From contig NZ_WOWO01000004.1 of the NCBI RefSeq assembly GCF_009831455.1, positions 248,001-312,000 on the forward strand: a stretch of DNA of 64,000 nt. The letters run 5' to 3'. Source of the stretch: Salinirussus salinus. GTDB lineage: Archaea > Halobacteriota > Halobacteria > Halobacteriales > Haloarculaceae. Positions 25,647 to 34,062 of the stretch are shown piece after piece; position 1 is the first letter of the stretch; each line of letters opens with the position of its first letter. The notes under the pieces were generated by a model. The model ran no database searches. It saw nothing but the letters and a program-made list of their open reading frames with translations, and was not told the origin of the DNA. Position numbers and translations under genes: made by a program.

Positions 25647-25707
25647 GGACGTGAGACACAGCGACGCGAGTAAATAGCTGGCGGAGCAGTGGCGGCGCTG
25701 CGACTGG

Positions 25708-27021
25708 CTACTCGGCCCAGCCCTCCGGCCAGACGCCGGCGGCGCGCATCCCGGGCTCGGCGCCCGCCTCGCGCAGCCGCCCGCGGAGCCTCACGGGATC
25801 GACGCCTTCGAAGGACCCGCCCGCGACGCGCTCGACGAGCAGCGCGGCGAGGGCGGCGTGGGTCCGGACCGTCCGGGGGTCGGCCTTGTCCAGCGTGTCC
25901 GCCCGGGTGTGGGTCCAGCCCCGCTCCCAGACGCCGTCCTCGCTTGGGCGGCTGCTGTGTAGCTGGAGCGCCGGGACGCCCTGCCGGAGGAACGGCCAGT
26001 GGTCGCTGTAGGGGTGGGGCTGCTCCTCGACGGCGACCGGGTCCGGGACTCCGGCGGCGACCCCCTCGACGGTTTCCCCGAGGTCGTCGCTCCCGTGGAC
26101 CAGCGCCCGGAGGTCACGGAACCGGCCGGCGCCGTCGACGTTGACGACCGCGCGCAGCCGGTCGGTGTCGACCGACCCGGCGAGCGCTTCCGCGCCGAGC
26201 AGGCCGACCTCCTCACAGCCCGTGGCGGCGACCTCGACCCGGCAGTCGAGGTCGGCGTCGGCGAGCGCGCGGACCGCCCCGACCATCGTCGCCACGCCAC
26301 AGCCGTTGTCGAGCGCCCCTTCGCCGACGTCGTGGGTGTCGTAGTGGGCCAGCAGGAGCACCGCCTCGTCGGTGTCGGGGCCCAGCGCCGCGCGGACGTT
26401 CTGACTCTCGCCGTCGTCGGTCGAGGCCTCGACGGAGAGGTCCGCTTCGGCCCCGCGGTCGGCGTACCGCCGGAGCCACTCGCCGGTCTCGTGGGAGACG
26501 CCGACCGCCGGCGTGTCGGCCTCCTCGCCGAACCGGAGCGCCCCGGTCGGCGGGAGCTGACCGGGCCGGTCGCTCGCGAAGACGACCGCCCGCGCCCCCG
26601 CGTCGGCGGCGTGGCCGCACTTCTCCATGCGGTGGACGTGCCGGTCGGCCTCGGGCGGGGTCGCGGTGCTGACGATGGCGACCGCTCCCTCCAGCCCCTC
26701 GCAGTCTGCGGGGGTTCCGTACCCCGCATCCGCCAGCGGCGCGGTCACGTCCGCCGGCGGCGAGTACGGCAGCGCGACCGCCTCGAAGGAACGGGCCGGG
26801 TCGGTTCCGACCGAGAGTGTCGTCCCCCCGCGGGTCCAGCGCTGCATCTCGAAGGGGTCGACCCGGGCGTCGAGGCCGGCGGCGTCGAGCGCCGCCCGGA
26901 CCCGCTCGGCGGCGCGGCGCTCGCCGGGGTGGCCGCCGAAGCGGTCCATCGCGGCGAGGTCGGTCAGCAGCTCCCAGGGGGCGTCGTCGCGCCAGGCGCA
27001 CCCGAGTGTGGCGTCGTCCAT
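25708..27021 (-). CDS. M28 family zinc aminopeptidase
   Basis: A 437-residue metallopeptidase. Two-zinc ligands are visible: LLAHYDTHDVGEG (His), GALDNGCGVATM (Asp), TGCEEVGLLGAEAL (Glu pair), VNVDGAGRF (Asp) and GWTHTRADTLDK (His). The region about residues 90-190 is a PA-like insert. No signal peptide is seen, which suggests a cytoplasmic enzyme, although many M28 members are secreted. It should cleave N-terminal residues from peptides. The neighbouring S9 peptidase and amidase make this a small peptide/amide-hydrolysis area without clear operon structure. Confidence 0.88.
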   Translation of the reverse strand: MDDATLGCAWRDDAPWELLTDLAAMDRFGGHPGERRAAERVRAALDAAGLDARVDPFEMQRWTRGGTTLSVGTDPARSFEAVALPYSPPADVTAPLADAGYGTPADCEGLEGAVAIVSTATPPEADRHVHRMEKCGHAADAGARAVVFASDRPGQLPPTGALRFGEEADTPAVGVSHETGEWLRRYADRGAEADLSVEASTDDGESQNVRAALGPDTDEAVLLLAHYDTHDVGEGALDNGCGVATMVGAVRALADADLDCRVEVAATGCEEVGLLGAEALAGSVDTDRLRAVVNVDGAGRFRDLRALVHGSDDLGETVEGVAAGVPDPVAVEEQPHPYSDHWPFLRQGVPALQLHSSRPSEDGVWERGWTHTRADTLDKADPRTVRTHAALAALLVERVAGGSFEGVDPVRLRGRLREAGAEPGMRAAGVWPEGWAE

Positions 27022-27063
27022 GCGCTCCGCAGGGCCGGGAATACCGAAAAGCCTGGCATCCGC

Positions 27064-28509
27064 CTACGCCAGCCCGGGGTACCGGTCGGCCCAGGGCCGG
27101 TGGCGCTCGATGGCGGCGCTGGCCGCGAGCACCCGCTCGTCGCCCAGGCGGGGGCCGACGACCTGGAGGCCGACCGGCAGCTCGTCGACGAAGCCCGCGG
27201 GGACTGACGCCGCCGGATGGTCGGTCATGTTGAACACCCACGAGAGGATCCAGTCGAGGTAGGGGTCGGCGGGTTCGCCGTCGACCTCCGTCGGGCCGCG
27301 CTCGGTCGTCTCGAAGGGGAGCACGCCGAGCGTCGGCGTCACGAGGAGGTCGTACTCGGCGAAGATATCCTGAATCGCGTCGTAGACGTCGGTCCGGACG
27401 ACGTCGGCGCGCTGGCGGTCGGTGACGGCGTACTCCCGGCCGGCCTCGACGATGCGGACGAACAGCGGGTCGACCTCGTCCCGGTCCAGCAGGTCGACGC
27501 CGTGGACCTCCTCGACCTGGAGCGCGACGCCGGCCATCAGCGTCTGGAAGTAGGTCCGCCAGGCGTCCGCGATTTCCTCGCGGGCGCGGCCGTACTCCAC
27601 GTCGACCTCGTGGACGGTCGCCCCCGAAGCCTCGAGGGCGCCGCAGGCGTCGGCGACAGTCTCCCTGACGGCGGGTTCGACCGGGAAGACCCCCAGGTCG
27701 GGGCTGTACGCGACGTCGAGGTCGTCGACCGGCCTGTCGACCGCCCCGCGGTAGTCGACCCCCTCGTCGGGATGTGTAAAGGGGTCCTCGGGGTGGGGGC
27801 CGGCCACGACGTCGAGCATGAGTGCGGCGTCGGCCACGCTCCGGGCGAGCGGGCCGTGCTGGACGAAGGGCGAGTGCCCGTCGAAGGCGTTCGGCCGGTT
27901 CCCCTTCGGCACCCGGCCGAAGGAGGGTTTGTAGCCGACCACGCCACAGCAGGCGGCGGGGATGCGGATGGAGCCGCCGGCGTCCGAGCCCTGGGCCAGC
28001 GGGGCCAGCCCGCCCGCGACTGCCGCCGCCGACCCGCCGGAGGTCCCGCCCGCGGTCCGGTCGGTATCGAATGGGGTGACGGTCGTCCCGACGAGGTCGT
28101 TGTCCGTCGTCGGCCGGTTGCCGAACTCCGGGGTGTTGGTCTTCCCGATGACGATTGCCCCGGCCGCTTCGAGGCGCTGGACGACCGGTGCCGAGCGCTC
28201 GGGGACGTAGTCCTCGAAGACCCGCGAGCCGTAGGTGTGACGCGTTCCCGCGTGATAGGCAAAGAGGTCCTTGACGGCGACGGGGACGCCGTGGAGCGGA
28301 CCGACCGGCTCCCCGGCGGCGAGCGCGCGTTCGGCCTCGCGGGCCTCCTCGCGTGCGGCCTCCCGGCGGACCGTGACGTAGGCGTTCAGCCGGTCGTTCT
28401 CTGCCGCGATGCGGTCGAGGTACGCGTCCACGACTTCCGTGGGCGTGAGGTCGCCACGCCGGAGGCGCTCGGCTAGGACGGTCGCGGGCGCGAAGGTGAG
28501 GGAGCTCAT
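27064..28509 (-). CDS. Amidase signature family protein 1
   Basis: A 481-residue amidase with the Ser-cisSer-Lys triad. Lys is in GVPVAVKDLF, the middle Ser in AGGTSGGSAAAVAGGLAPLA, and the nucleophilic Ser in GSDAGGSIRIPAACCGVVG. It hydrolyses amide bonds; the family also contains GatA of the tRNA-dependent amidotransferase, but the lack of gatB or gatC neighbours and the C-terminal ending argue for a stand-alone amidase. A close paralogue lies at 41191-42633, sharing the N-terminal RRGDLTPTEVVDA. The substrate is unknown. Confidence 0.87.
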   Translation of the reverse strand: MSSLTFAPATVLAERLRRGDLTPTEVVDAYLDRIAAENDRLNAYVTVRREAAREEAREAERALAAGEPVGPLHGVPVAVKDLFAYHAGTRHTYGSRVFEDYVPERSAPVVQRLEAAGAIVIGKTNTPEFGNRPTTDNDLVGTTVTPFDTDRTAGGTSGGSAAAVAGGLAPLAQGSDAGGSIRIPAACCGVVGYKPSFGRVPKGNRPNAFDGHSPFVQHGPLARSVADAALMLDVVAGPHPEDPFTHPDEGVDYRGAVDRPVDDLDVAYSPDLGVFPVEPAVRETVADACGALEASGATVHEVDVEYGRAREEIADAWRTYFQTLMAGVALQVEEVHGVDLLDRDEVDPLFVRIVEAGREYAVTDRQRADVVRTDVYDAIQDIFAEYDLLVTPTLGVLPFETTERGPTEVDGEPADPYLDWILSWVFNMTDHPAASVPAGFVDELPVGLQVVGPRLGDERVLAASAAIERHRPWADRYPGLA

Positions 28510-28623
28510 TCGCGGGAGTTCGACCGGCCGGGGCTAAAATCCCCGTGACAGGACAGGCGACGCGTGTACTGTAGCGGCATCACAGCCCCGGACAGGGTTC
28601 GGTGGTCGCGGCGAGCCAGGCAG

Positions 28624-28908
28624 GGCGCGCGCTGTCGCGGCTCCGTCCGCGACGACGCCGTGCGAGGGATGAGGAGCACAGGAGCGAGCAGGGCGAGCGA
28701 CGAGCACCGCAGTCGGCTGGGGAGGTATGTGGTACTGGGTGGGACTGAAAGGGGCGGTTGACTGCGGGAAGCACGGCGTCCGCGGCGCGTTGCGCCGCGG
28801 GCTCGGGAGAGCTCTGCTCTCCCGGTGACGCAAGCACTGGACGGAGCGAACGAAGTGAGTGACGGAAGCGCGCAGCGAGGCGCGCGAGCGCAGCCAACCG
28901 GGGCTTTC
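28624..28908 (+). repeat. Dispersed structured element, copy C
   Basis: A 285-nt copy of the element seen at 7102 and 20687. Hairpin I has a 7-bp stem (GTCGCGG / CCGCGAC). The core lies at 28710-28755. The closing stem CGGTTGACTGCG (28755-28766) pairs with CGCAGCCAACCG (28889-28900), 11 of 12 positions, followed by GGGGCTTTC. The loop is about 77 nt longer than in the other copies and carries two extra strong hairpins (CCGCGGCGC-GTT-GCGCCGCGG and CGGGAGAGC-TCT-GCTCTCCCG). It ends 97 nt before pepF. Apart from this element, the 496-base gap holds only the pepF promoter (TATA-like GGCTTACGG near 28975) and the amidase leader side. Confidence 0.78.
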
Positions 28909-29005
28909 CTGCTAGTCGTAGCACTCGCAGTGACAGGAGCAGTCAGGCACCCACCACAGCACGGAACCGCGAAGGCTTACGGGTCCGCCGCCCGTACGCG
29001 GGGCC

Positions 29006-30802
29006 ATGAGTTCGGCCGACGTCCCCGAGCGCGAGGAGATCGACGAGGAGTACACCTGGGACCTCCAGTCCCTCTTTGCCGACGACGAGGAGTGGGAGGA
29101 AGCCTTCGAGGAGGCCAGCGAGATGCTCGCCGACCTCCAGGCCTACGAGGGCCGCGCGGTCGAGAGCGCCGCCACCCTGCGGGAGCTACTGGCGACCTAC
29201 GAGGACGTGATGCGCGAGGTGGCCGACGTCTCCGCGTACGCCCGCATGCGCAAGGACGAGGACACCCGCGACGACGAGGCCCAGGCGATGGCCGCCCGTG
29301 CCCAGTCGCTGTCCTCCAAAGCGCAGAGTGCGGCCTCCTTCATCGAGCCGGAACTCCAGGAACTCGACCGGGAGACCTTCGAGACCTTCGTCGAGGCCGA
29401 GCCCGCGCTGGCGGAGTACGACCACTACGTCGACGACGTGTTGCGGATGAAACCCCACACCCGCTCTGCGGAGGTCGAGGAGCTACTGGCGGACCTGGGC
29501 GAGGTGACCGGCGCGCCCGGCGAGGTGTACAACATGCTGACCAACGCCGACATGGAGTTCCCGTCCGTCGAGGGGCCGGACGGCGACACTCAGCCCGTGA
29601 CGCTCAACAACTTCACGACGCTGCAACGGGACCCGGACCGCGACTTTCGCCGGCGAGTGTACGAGTCCTTCTACGACGAGTGGGCCGACTACCGCAACGC
29701 CGTCGCCACGGCCTACCGCAAGTCCGTCAAGACCGACGAGAAGCTGGCCGCGGCGCGCAACTACGACACCGCCCGCGAGGCCTCGCTGAACGGCCCGAAC
29801 ATCCCCGTCGAGGTGTACGACACGCTCGTCGACACCGTCCACGACAACCTCGGCCGGCTGCACCGCCACGCCGACCTCAAGCGGGAGGCGGTCGGCGGCG
29901 ACGAGCTCCGGATGTGGGACCTGTACGTCCCCCTCGTCGAAGGCGAGGGGCCGGAGATCCCCTACGCGGACGCCAAGGAGTACGTCGTCGACGCCGTCGC
30001 GCCGCTGGGCGAGCCCTACCAGCAGCGGGTCGCCGAGGGCCTGGAGTCGCGGTGGGTCGACGTCTACGAGACCAAAGGCAAGCAGTCCGGCGCCTACTCC
30101 GGGGGTACCTACGACTCCCAGCCCTACATCCTGATGAACTACCAGGAGGACGTCCCCTCGCTCTTTACCCTGGCCCACGAACTGGGCCACTCGATGCACT
30201 CCGAACTCGCCAGCGACGAGCAGCCCTACGTCTACGCCGACTACACCATCTTCGTCGCCGAGGTCGCCAGCACCGTCAACGAGACGCTCCTGACGCATCA
30301 CCTGCTGGACACCGTCGAGGACGAGCGCTTTCGCCGGCACATCCTCAACGAGTACCTCGAGCGATTCCGGTCGACCCTCTACCGGCAGACCATGTTCGCG
30401 GAGTTCGAGCACCGCGCCCACGAACTCTCCGAAGAGGGTGAGCCACTGACCGCCGACCGGCTCGACGACCTGTACCACGGGCTCAAAAGCGACTACTACG
30501 AGCCCGCCGCGGTCGACGACCGGATCGCTCGCGAGTGGATGCGGATCCCTCACTTCTACCGCTCCTTTTACGTCTTCCAGTACGCCACTGGTATCTCGGC
30601 CGCGGTCGCGCTCGTGGAGAACATTCGAGACGAGGGCGAGCCGGCCGCGCAACGGTACCGCGATTTCCTCTCGAGTGGCTCCCGGGAGTACCCGCTGGAG
30701 CTGCTGGAGACCGCGGGGGTCGACATGACCGACAGCGCTCCCGTCGAGGCCGCGCTGTCGGTCTACGGCGACTACCTCGACGAGTTCGCCAGCCTGACCT
30801 AA
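29006..30802 (+). CDS. pepF: Oligoendopeptidase F (M3 family)
   Basis: A 598-residue zinc metallopeptidase that cleaves short peptides in the cytoplasm. The HExxH motif is TLAHELGHSMHSE with His391, Glu392 and His395; the third ligand is in the following helix (FVAEVASTVNETLL). FYRSFYVFQYATGISAA and DYYEPAAVD are typical of PepF C-termini. Length is normal. The stop TAA overlaps the stop of the convergent CoA-transferase gene. A structured repeat element ends 97 nt upstream. Confidence 0.94.
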   Translation: MSSADVPEREEIDEEYTWDLQSLFADDEEWEEAFEEASEMLADLQAYEGRAVESAATLRELLATYEDVMREVADVSAYARMRKDEDTRDDEAQAMAARAQSLSSKAQSAASFIEPELQELDRETFETFVEAEPALAEYDHYVDDVLRMKPHTRSAEVEELLADLGEVTGAPGEVYNMLTNADMEFPSVEGPDGDTQPVTLNNFTTLQRDPDRDFRRRVYESFYDEWADYRNAVATAYRKSVKTDEKLAAARNYDTAREASLNGPNIPVEVYDTLVDTVHDNLGRLHRHADLKREAVGGDELRMWDLYVPLVEGEGPEIPYADAKEYVVDAVAPLGEPYQQRVAEGLESRWVDVYETKGKQSGAYSGGTYDSQPYILMNYQEDVPSLFTLAHELGHSMHSELASDEQPYVYADYTIFVAEVASTVNETLLTHHLLDTVEDERFRRHILNEYLERFRSTLYRQTMFAEFEHRAHELSEEGEPLTADRLDDLYHGLKSDYYEPAAVDDRIAREWMRIPHFYRSFYVFQYATGISAAVALVENIRDEGEPAAQRYRDFLSSGSREYPLELLETAGVDMTDSAPVEAALSVYGDYLDEFASLT

Positions 30803-32241
30803 GTCCAATCGAACGCGCTGTCGAGGTCGTGTGGCGTGTGCCCCTCCTCGCCCGCCCGGTCGAGGTAGTCCTCCAGGGCCGGCCGGAAGGCAGAATCGGC
30901 ACACTCGACGAGCTGTCGGGCGCGCTCGCGTGGTGAGGTCCCCCGGAGGTCCGCGACGCCGTGTTCCGTGACAATCACGTCCACGTCGTGTTCGGTGTGG
31001 TCGACGTGGGTGACCATCGGGCGGACCTTCGAGACGTCGCCGCCCCCGGCGGTCGAGGGCAGGGCGATGATAGAGAGCGGGGAGTTGCGGACGAAGTCAC
31101 CGGAGCCGCCGACGCCGCTTATCATCCGCGAGCCGCCGACGTGCGTGGAGTTGACGTGGCCATAGAGGTCCACTTCGACGGCGCTGTTGACCGCGACGAC
31201 GCCGAAGCGGTCGACCAGTTCGGGGCGGTTCGAGAGCTCCGCGGGCCGGAGCACGACGTCCTCGGCGTAGCGCTCGGCGTCTTCGAAGAGGCACTCCTGG
31301 CCCTCCGCCGAGAGCGCCAGCGAGGTGGCACTCGCCACTCGCAGGTCACCGTCGTCGAGCAGGTCGAGCAGGCCGTCCTGGATCACCTCCCCGAAGTAGA
31401 CGAGGTCGCGGTCGCCGACGTCGGCGTCCGCGAGTGCGGCCATCAGGGCGTTGCCGAGGCTGCCGACGCCGAACTGCATCCGCAGGGACTCCTCGAAGAT
31501 GGGGGAACGCTCGACCTCCTGCTCCAGGAAATCCCCGAGATTCGATGCGATCGCCTCGTCGACTGCGGTGGGCTCGCGGAAGGTGTAGGGCTCGTCGCGG
31601 CGGTCGGTCTCGACGACCGCCGCGAGCGCCTCGGGGTCGAAGCCTACCCGTGGGTCGCCGACCCGCTCGCCCGGCGCGGAGAGGGGAACGCCCTCGCGGC
31701 CGGGCGGGTCGCCGAGCCGGTAGACGTCGTGGAAGGCCGCCAGCTCGCGGGGCTGGGCGCGGTTGACCTCGACGACCAGCTTGTCGACCGCGTCGACGAA
31801 CGGGGGCGTGTGGCCGATCGAGGTCGATGGGATAAGCCAGTCCTCGCCGACCGCGACGGCCTCGACGACGGCGACGTCGGGGTCGACCAGCCCGCCGAAG
31901 CGGACCTCGTCGCCCAGCGAGGAGATGTGGCGGTCGCTGAAGGCCACGCTGCCGTCGTTGACGGCCTCGTTGATCTCCGGGCGGGCCTGGAAGGGGTACC
32001 GCCGGTCGATTGCGTCGGCTTCAACGAGCGCCGTGTCGATCTCCGGGCCGACGCTGCCGCCGCTCACGACGGTCAGCGCCAGGTCCCGCCTCGACTCGGC
32101 GAGCGCCTCGGGGACGGCCTTGGGGTAGCCGACGCTGCCGAAGCCGCTGGTGAGGAGGGTCGCGTCGGCCGCGACCTCGCCGGCGGCGCTTTCGGCGTCG
32201 GTGAGCGGGAGGTCGCCGTGCAGGCGGTCGTCGGGAACCAT
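30799..32241 (-). CDS. Acetyl-CoA hydrolase/transferase family (Cat1/Ach1-type CoA transferase)
   Basis: A 480-residue class I CoA transferase of the acetyl-CoA hydrolase family, which includes succinyl-CoA:acetate, 4-hydroxybutyrate and itaconate CoA transferases. The catalytic Glu is predicted in LVYFGEVIQDGLLD, which aligns with the EV(I/L)QD motif of that family. QFGVGSLGNALMAAL and GGSGDFVRNSPLSIIAL (CoA-binding loop) are typical. It lies one base downstream of the MaoC gene on the same strand, so the two are co-transcribed. This pair mirrors the RipA-RipB arrangement of itaconate degradation. The true acid substrate is inferred only. Confidence 0.86.
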   Translation of the reverse strand: MVPDDRLHGDLPLTDAESAAGEVAADATLLTSGFGSVGYPKAVPEALAESRRDLALTVVSGGSVGPEIDTALVEADAIDRRYPFQARPEINEAVNDGSVAFSDRHISSLGDEVRFGGLVDPDVAVVEAVAVGEDWLIPSTSIGHTPPFVDAVDKLVVEVNRAQPRELAAFHDVYRLGDPPGREGVPLSAPGERVGDPRVGFDPEALAAVVETDRRDEPYTFREPTAVDEAIASNLGDFLEQEVERSPIFEESLRMQFGVGSLGNALMAALADADVGDRDLVYFGEVIQDGLLDLLDDGDLRVASATSLALSAEGQECLFEDAERYAEDVVLRPAELSNRPELVDRFGVVAVNSAVEVDLYGHVNSTHVGGSRMISGVGGSGDFVRNSPLSIIALPSTAGGGDVSKVRPMVTHVDHTEHDVDVIVTEHGVADLRGTSPRERARQLVECADSAFRPALEDYLDRAGEEGHTPHDLDSAFDWT

Positions 32242-32242
32242 C

Positions 32243-32830
32243 TCACTCCCCGCTACCTGTCCCGTCCCCGCCGTCGTCCTCCAGGTCCTCGGGCTGGGTG
32301 CCGATACCCTCCGGCCAGCCGGTCGGCGCGGCCGCCGAGGGCTGGGCGTGCTCGCGTTTCAGGACCATGGGCGTCCGTTCCAGCGAGAGGACGAGTTCGT
32401 CGTCCTGGTTGTACGCCCGCAACTCGGTGGTGACGATGCCGACGTGGTCGCGGGAGTCGGACTCGCGTTTGTCGATGACTTCGCTCTCGGCGAAGATGGT
32501 GTCGCCGTGGAAGACCGGCGCGTGGTGGCGCACTGCGTCGTAGCCGAGGTTGGCGGTGGCGTTCGCGGAGACGTCGATGACGCTCATCCCCACCGCGAGC
32601 GCGAAGACGTAGGTGCCGTCGACGAGGCGCTCGCCGAACTCCGTCTCCGCGGCGTAGGCCTCGTTGAAGTGCATGGGGTTGAGGTTCATCGTGACGTTGG
32701 TCACCCAGACATTGTCCGTCTCTGTCACCGTCCGCCCGTAGGGGTGCTTGTAGATGTCCCCGACTGCGAAGTCCTCGTAGTACCGTCCCTGCCAGCCCTC
32801 GACGAGTCGCCGCTCGGTGTCCTCTGTCAT
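32243..32830 (-). CDS. MaoC family acyl-CoA hydratase/dehydratase
   Basis: A 195-residue hot-dog-fold hydratase. YYEDFAVGDIYKHPYGRTVTE is the entry motif. The catalytic Asp/His pair is degenerate: NLNPMHFNEAYA has Asn-x4-His. VDGTYVFALAVGMSV, HHAPVFHGDTIFAESEV and LERTPMVLKRE follow the R-hydratase pattern. It should add water to an unsaturated acyl-CoA such as itaconyl- or mesaconyl-CoA, or a related one. The leaderless start at 32830 has TATA-like GCTTAAGCC about 26 bases upstream. First gene of an operon with the CoA transferase. Confidence 0.85.
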   Translation of the reverse strand: MTEDTERRLVEGWQGRYYEDFAVGDIYKHPYGRTVTETDNVWVTNVTMNLNPMHFNEAYAAETEFGERLVDGTYVFALAVGMSVIDVSANATANLGYDAVRHHAPVFHGDTIFAESEVIDKRESDSRDHVGIVTTELRAYNQDDELVLSLERTPMVLKREHAQPSAAAPTGWPEGIGTQPEDLEDDGGDGTGSGE

Positions 32831-33079
32831 CGTTCGTCGGTGTCCGGCCGCGGGCTTAAGCGTGGGGCTCTCGGTTCCGGGGCGGCGCTCAGTCCCCGCG
32901 AGGCGCCCTTCCGCTATCCGGCACCGTCGGAACTCCCGGGCGGTGGCGGGGTTCAGCAGCCGCGTCGAGTGGAGGGCACGAGTCGGTCACGCCACAACCC
33001 CTCTGTACGACCGGGCGCAGTCGACGCAGAACGGACAGGCAGCAGTCTGTATTAGGCGGTCGGCCACAGAAGTGCAGGT

Positions 33080-33826
33080 ATGGATATCGGAGTCACGGTA
33101 GGTGACACGGTGGAGCGACTGGAGGCGACAGCTACCGAGTTCGCGTTCGCGGAACTCTCGATAGGTGAGGGAGCATACGTCCCCGCCGATGCGTCGGACA
33201 GCCACCTCCGGACGGTGCTCGAGTCCGTCGACGCAGCGCTGTGCGTCCACCTCCCGTTCGACCAGGTCGTCGCGACGCCGGTCCCGCAACTCAACGACGC
33301 GATCGTCGACTATCTCACGGAACTACTCGACTGGGCGGGGACACTCGGCGCACGGAAAGCCGTCCTCCACGGGACGATGCGGAATCCACACGACACCGAC
33401 CAGCGGGAGGTCTTCGCAGACCAGCTGTCTGCCATCGCGAGGGCCGGCGCCGACGCGGGAGTGGAACTCGTCGTCGAGAACGTCGGCCATCAGGCCCGCG
33501 GGCTGCCTCTCTCTGTCCTCGGCGACATCGCACGGGAGACCGGGACGGCGGTCTGTTTCGATGTCGGCCACGCATACATGGAGGACGGGGACGACGGCAT
33601 CGAGCGCTTCCTCGATGAGTACGCCGACCTCGTCACGTACCTCCACGTCCACGACGTGCGCGGGCGCGGCGACACCCACCTCCCGGTCGGCGCCGGCGAA
33701 GTGGATTACGGACTCATGGCCGGTCTCCTGTCGGCGTTCGACGGCGCCGTCGCTGTCGAGGTGTTCACCGACGACGTCCCGCTGTTGCGGGACTCGGCCG
33801 ACCGGGTGAGAAACCACCTGGAGTGA
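33080..33826 (+). CDS. Sugar phosphate isomerase/epimerase family (xylose isomerase-like TIM barrel)
   Basis: A 248-residue TIM-barrel protein of the AP endonuclease 2/xylose-isomerase-like family. Metal-binding residues are visible along the barrel: LHGTMRNPH, ELVVENVGHQA, CFDVGHAYMED, YLHVHDVRGRGDTHLPVG and VAVEVFTD. Members isomerise sugars or inosose derivatives, or cleave abasic DNA. A TATA-like GTATTAGG lies about 28 bases before the ATG. It is not part of the adjacent operon. The reaction is not predictable. Confidence 0.84.
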   Translation: MDIGVTVGDTVERLEATATEFAFAELSIGEGAYVPADASDSHLRTVLESVDAALCVHLPFDQVVATPVPQLNDAIVDYLTELLDWAGTLGARKAVLHGTMRNPHDTDQREVFADQLSAIARAGADAGVELVVENVGHQARGLPLSVLGDIARETGTAVCFDVGHAYMEDGDDGIERFLDEYADLVTYLHVHDVRGRGDTHLPVGAGEVDYGLMAGLLSAFDGAVAVEVFTDDVPLLRDSADRVRNHLE

Positions 33827-33836
33827 GGGGCGAAAG

Positions 33837-33904
33837 CGGCTGCAGCCGTGGGTCAAAAGTTTCGATGCCCGTGCACGCGGACGGCAAAGCATCGACGTGT
33901 GTTT
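33837..33904 (+). terminator. Hairpins and T-run after the isomerase-like gene
   Basis: The palindrome CGGCTGCAGCCG (33837-33848) is followed by the inverted repeat TCGATGC / GCATCGA (33862-33868, 33889-33895) and TTTT at about 33901-33904. This fits transcript termination of the gene ending at 33826. The remaining bases to 34062 hold only the promoter of the next gene (TATA-like GATTTACACC near 34031). Confidence 0.4.
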
Positions 33905-34062
33905 TCACGGCAGTGATCGGCGGCCTCCGGCCAGCCTGATGAAGCCACCCTCCGTATTCAGCACGCGACTCCTGTACGTCGGGGGAGATAAAACGGAATC
34001 CGGCACCCCCCAACGGCCTACCGACACCGGGATTTACACCCCATGCCCCCGACCGGCCGGAC

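Noticed and set aside
7102-28908. Reading the three structured elements as C/D box RNAs because of CTGA in the core and GATGAG in B and C.
   Set aside because: GATGAG is absent from copy A and the spacing does not fit a C/D box guide; the pairing pattern is different.
32987-33289. Minus-strand frame containing CPFCVDC, which looks like a zinc knuckle.
   Set aside because: It is antisense to the isomerase-like gene and its promoter, lacks a plausible promoter and has no further zinc motif.
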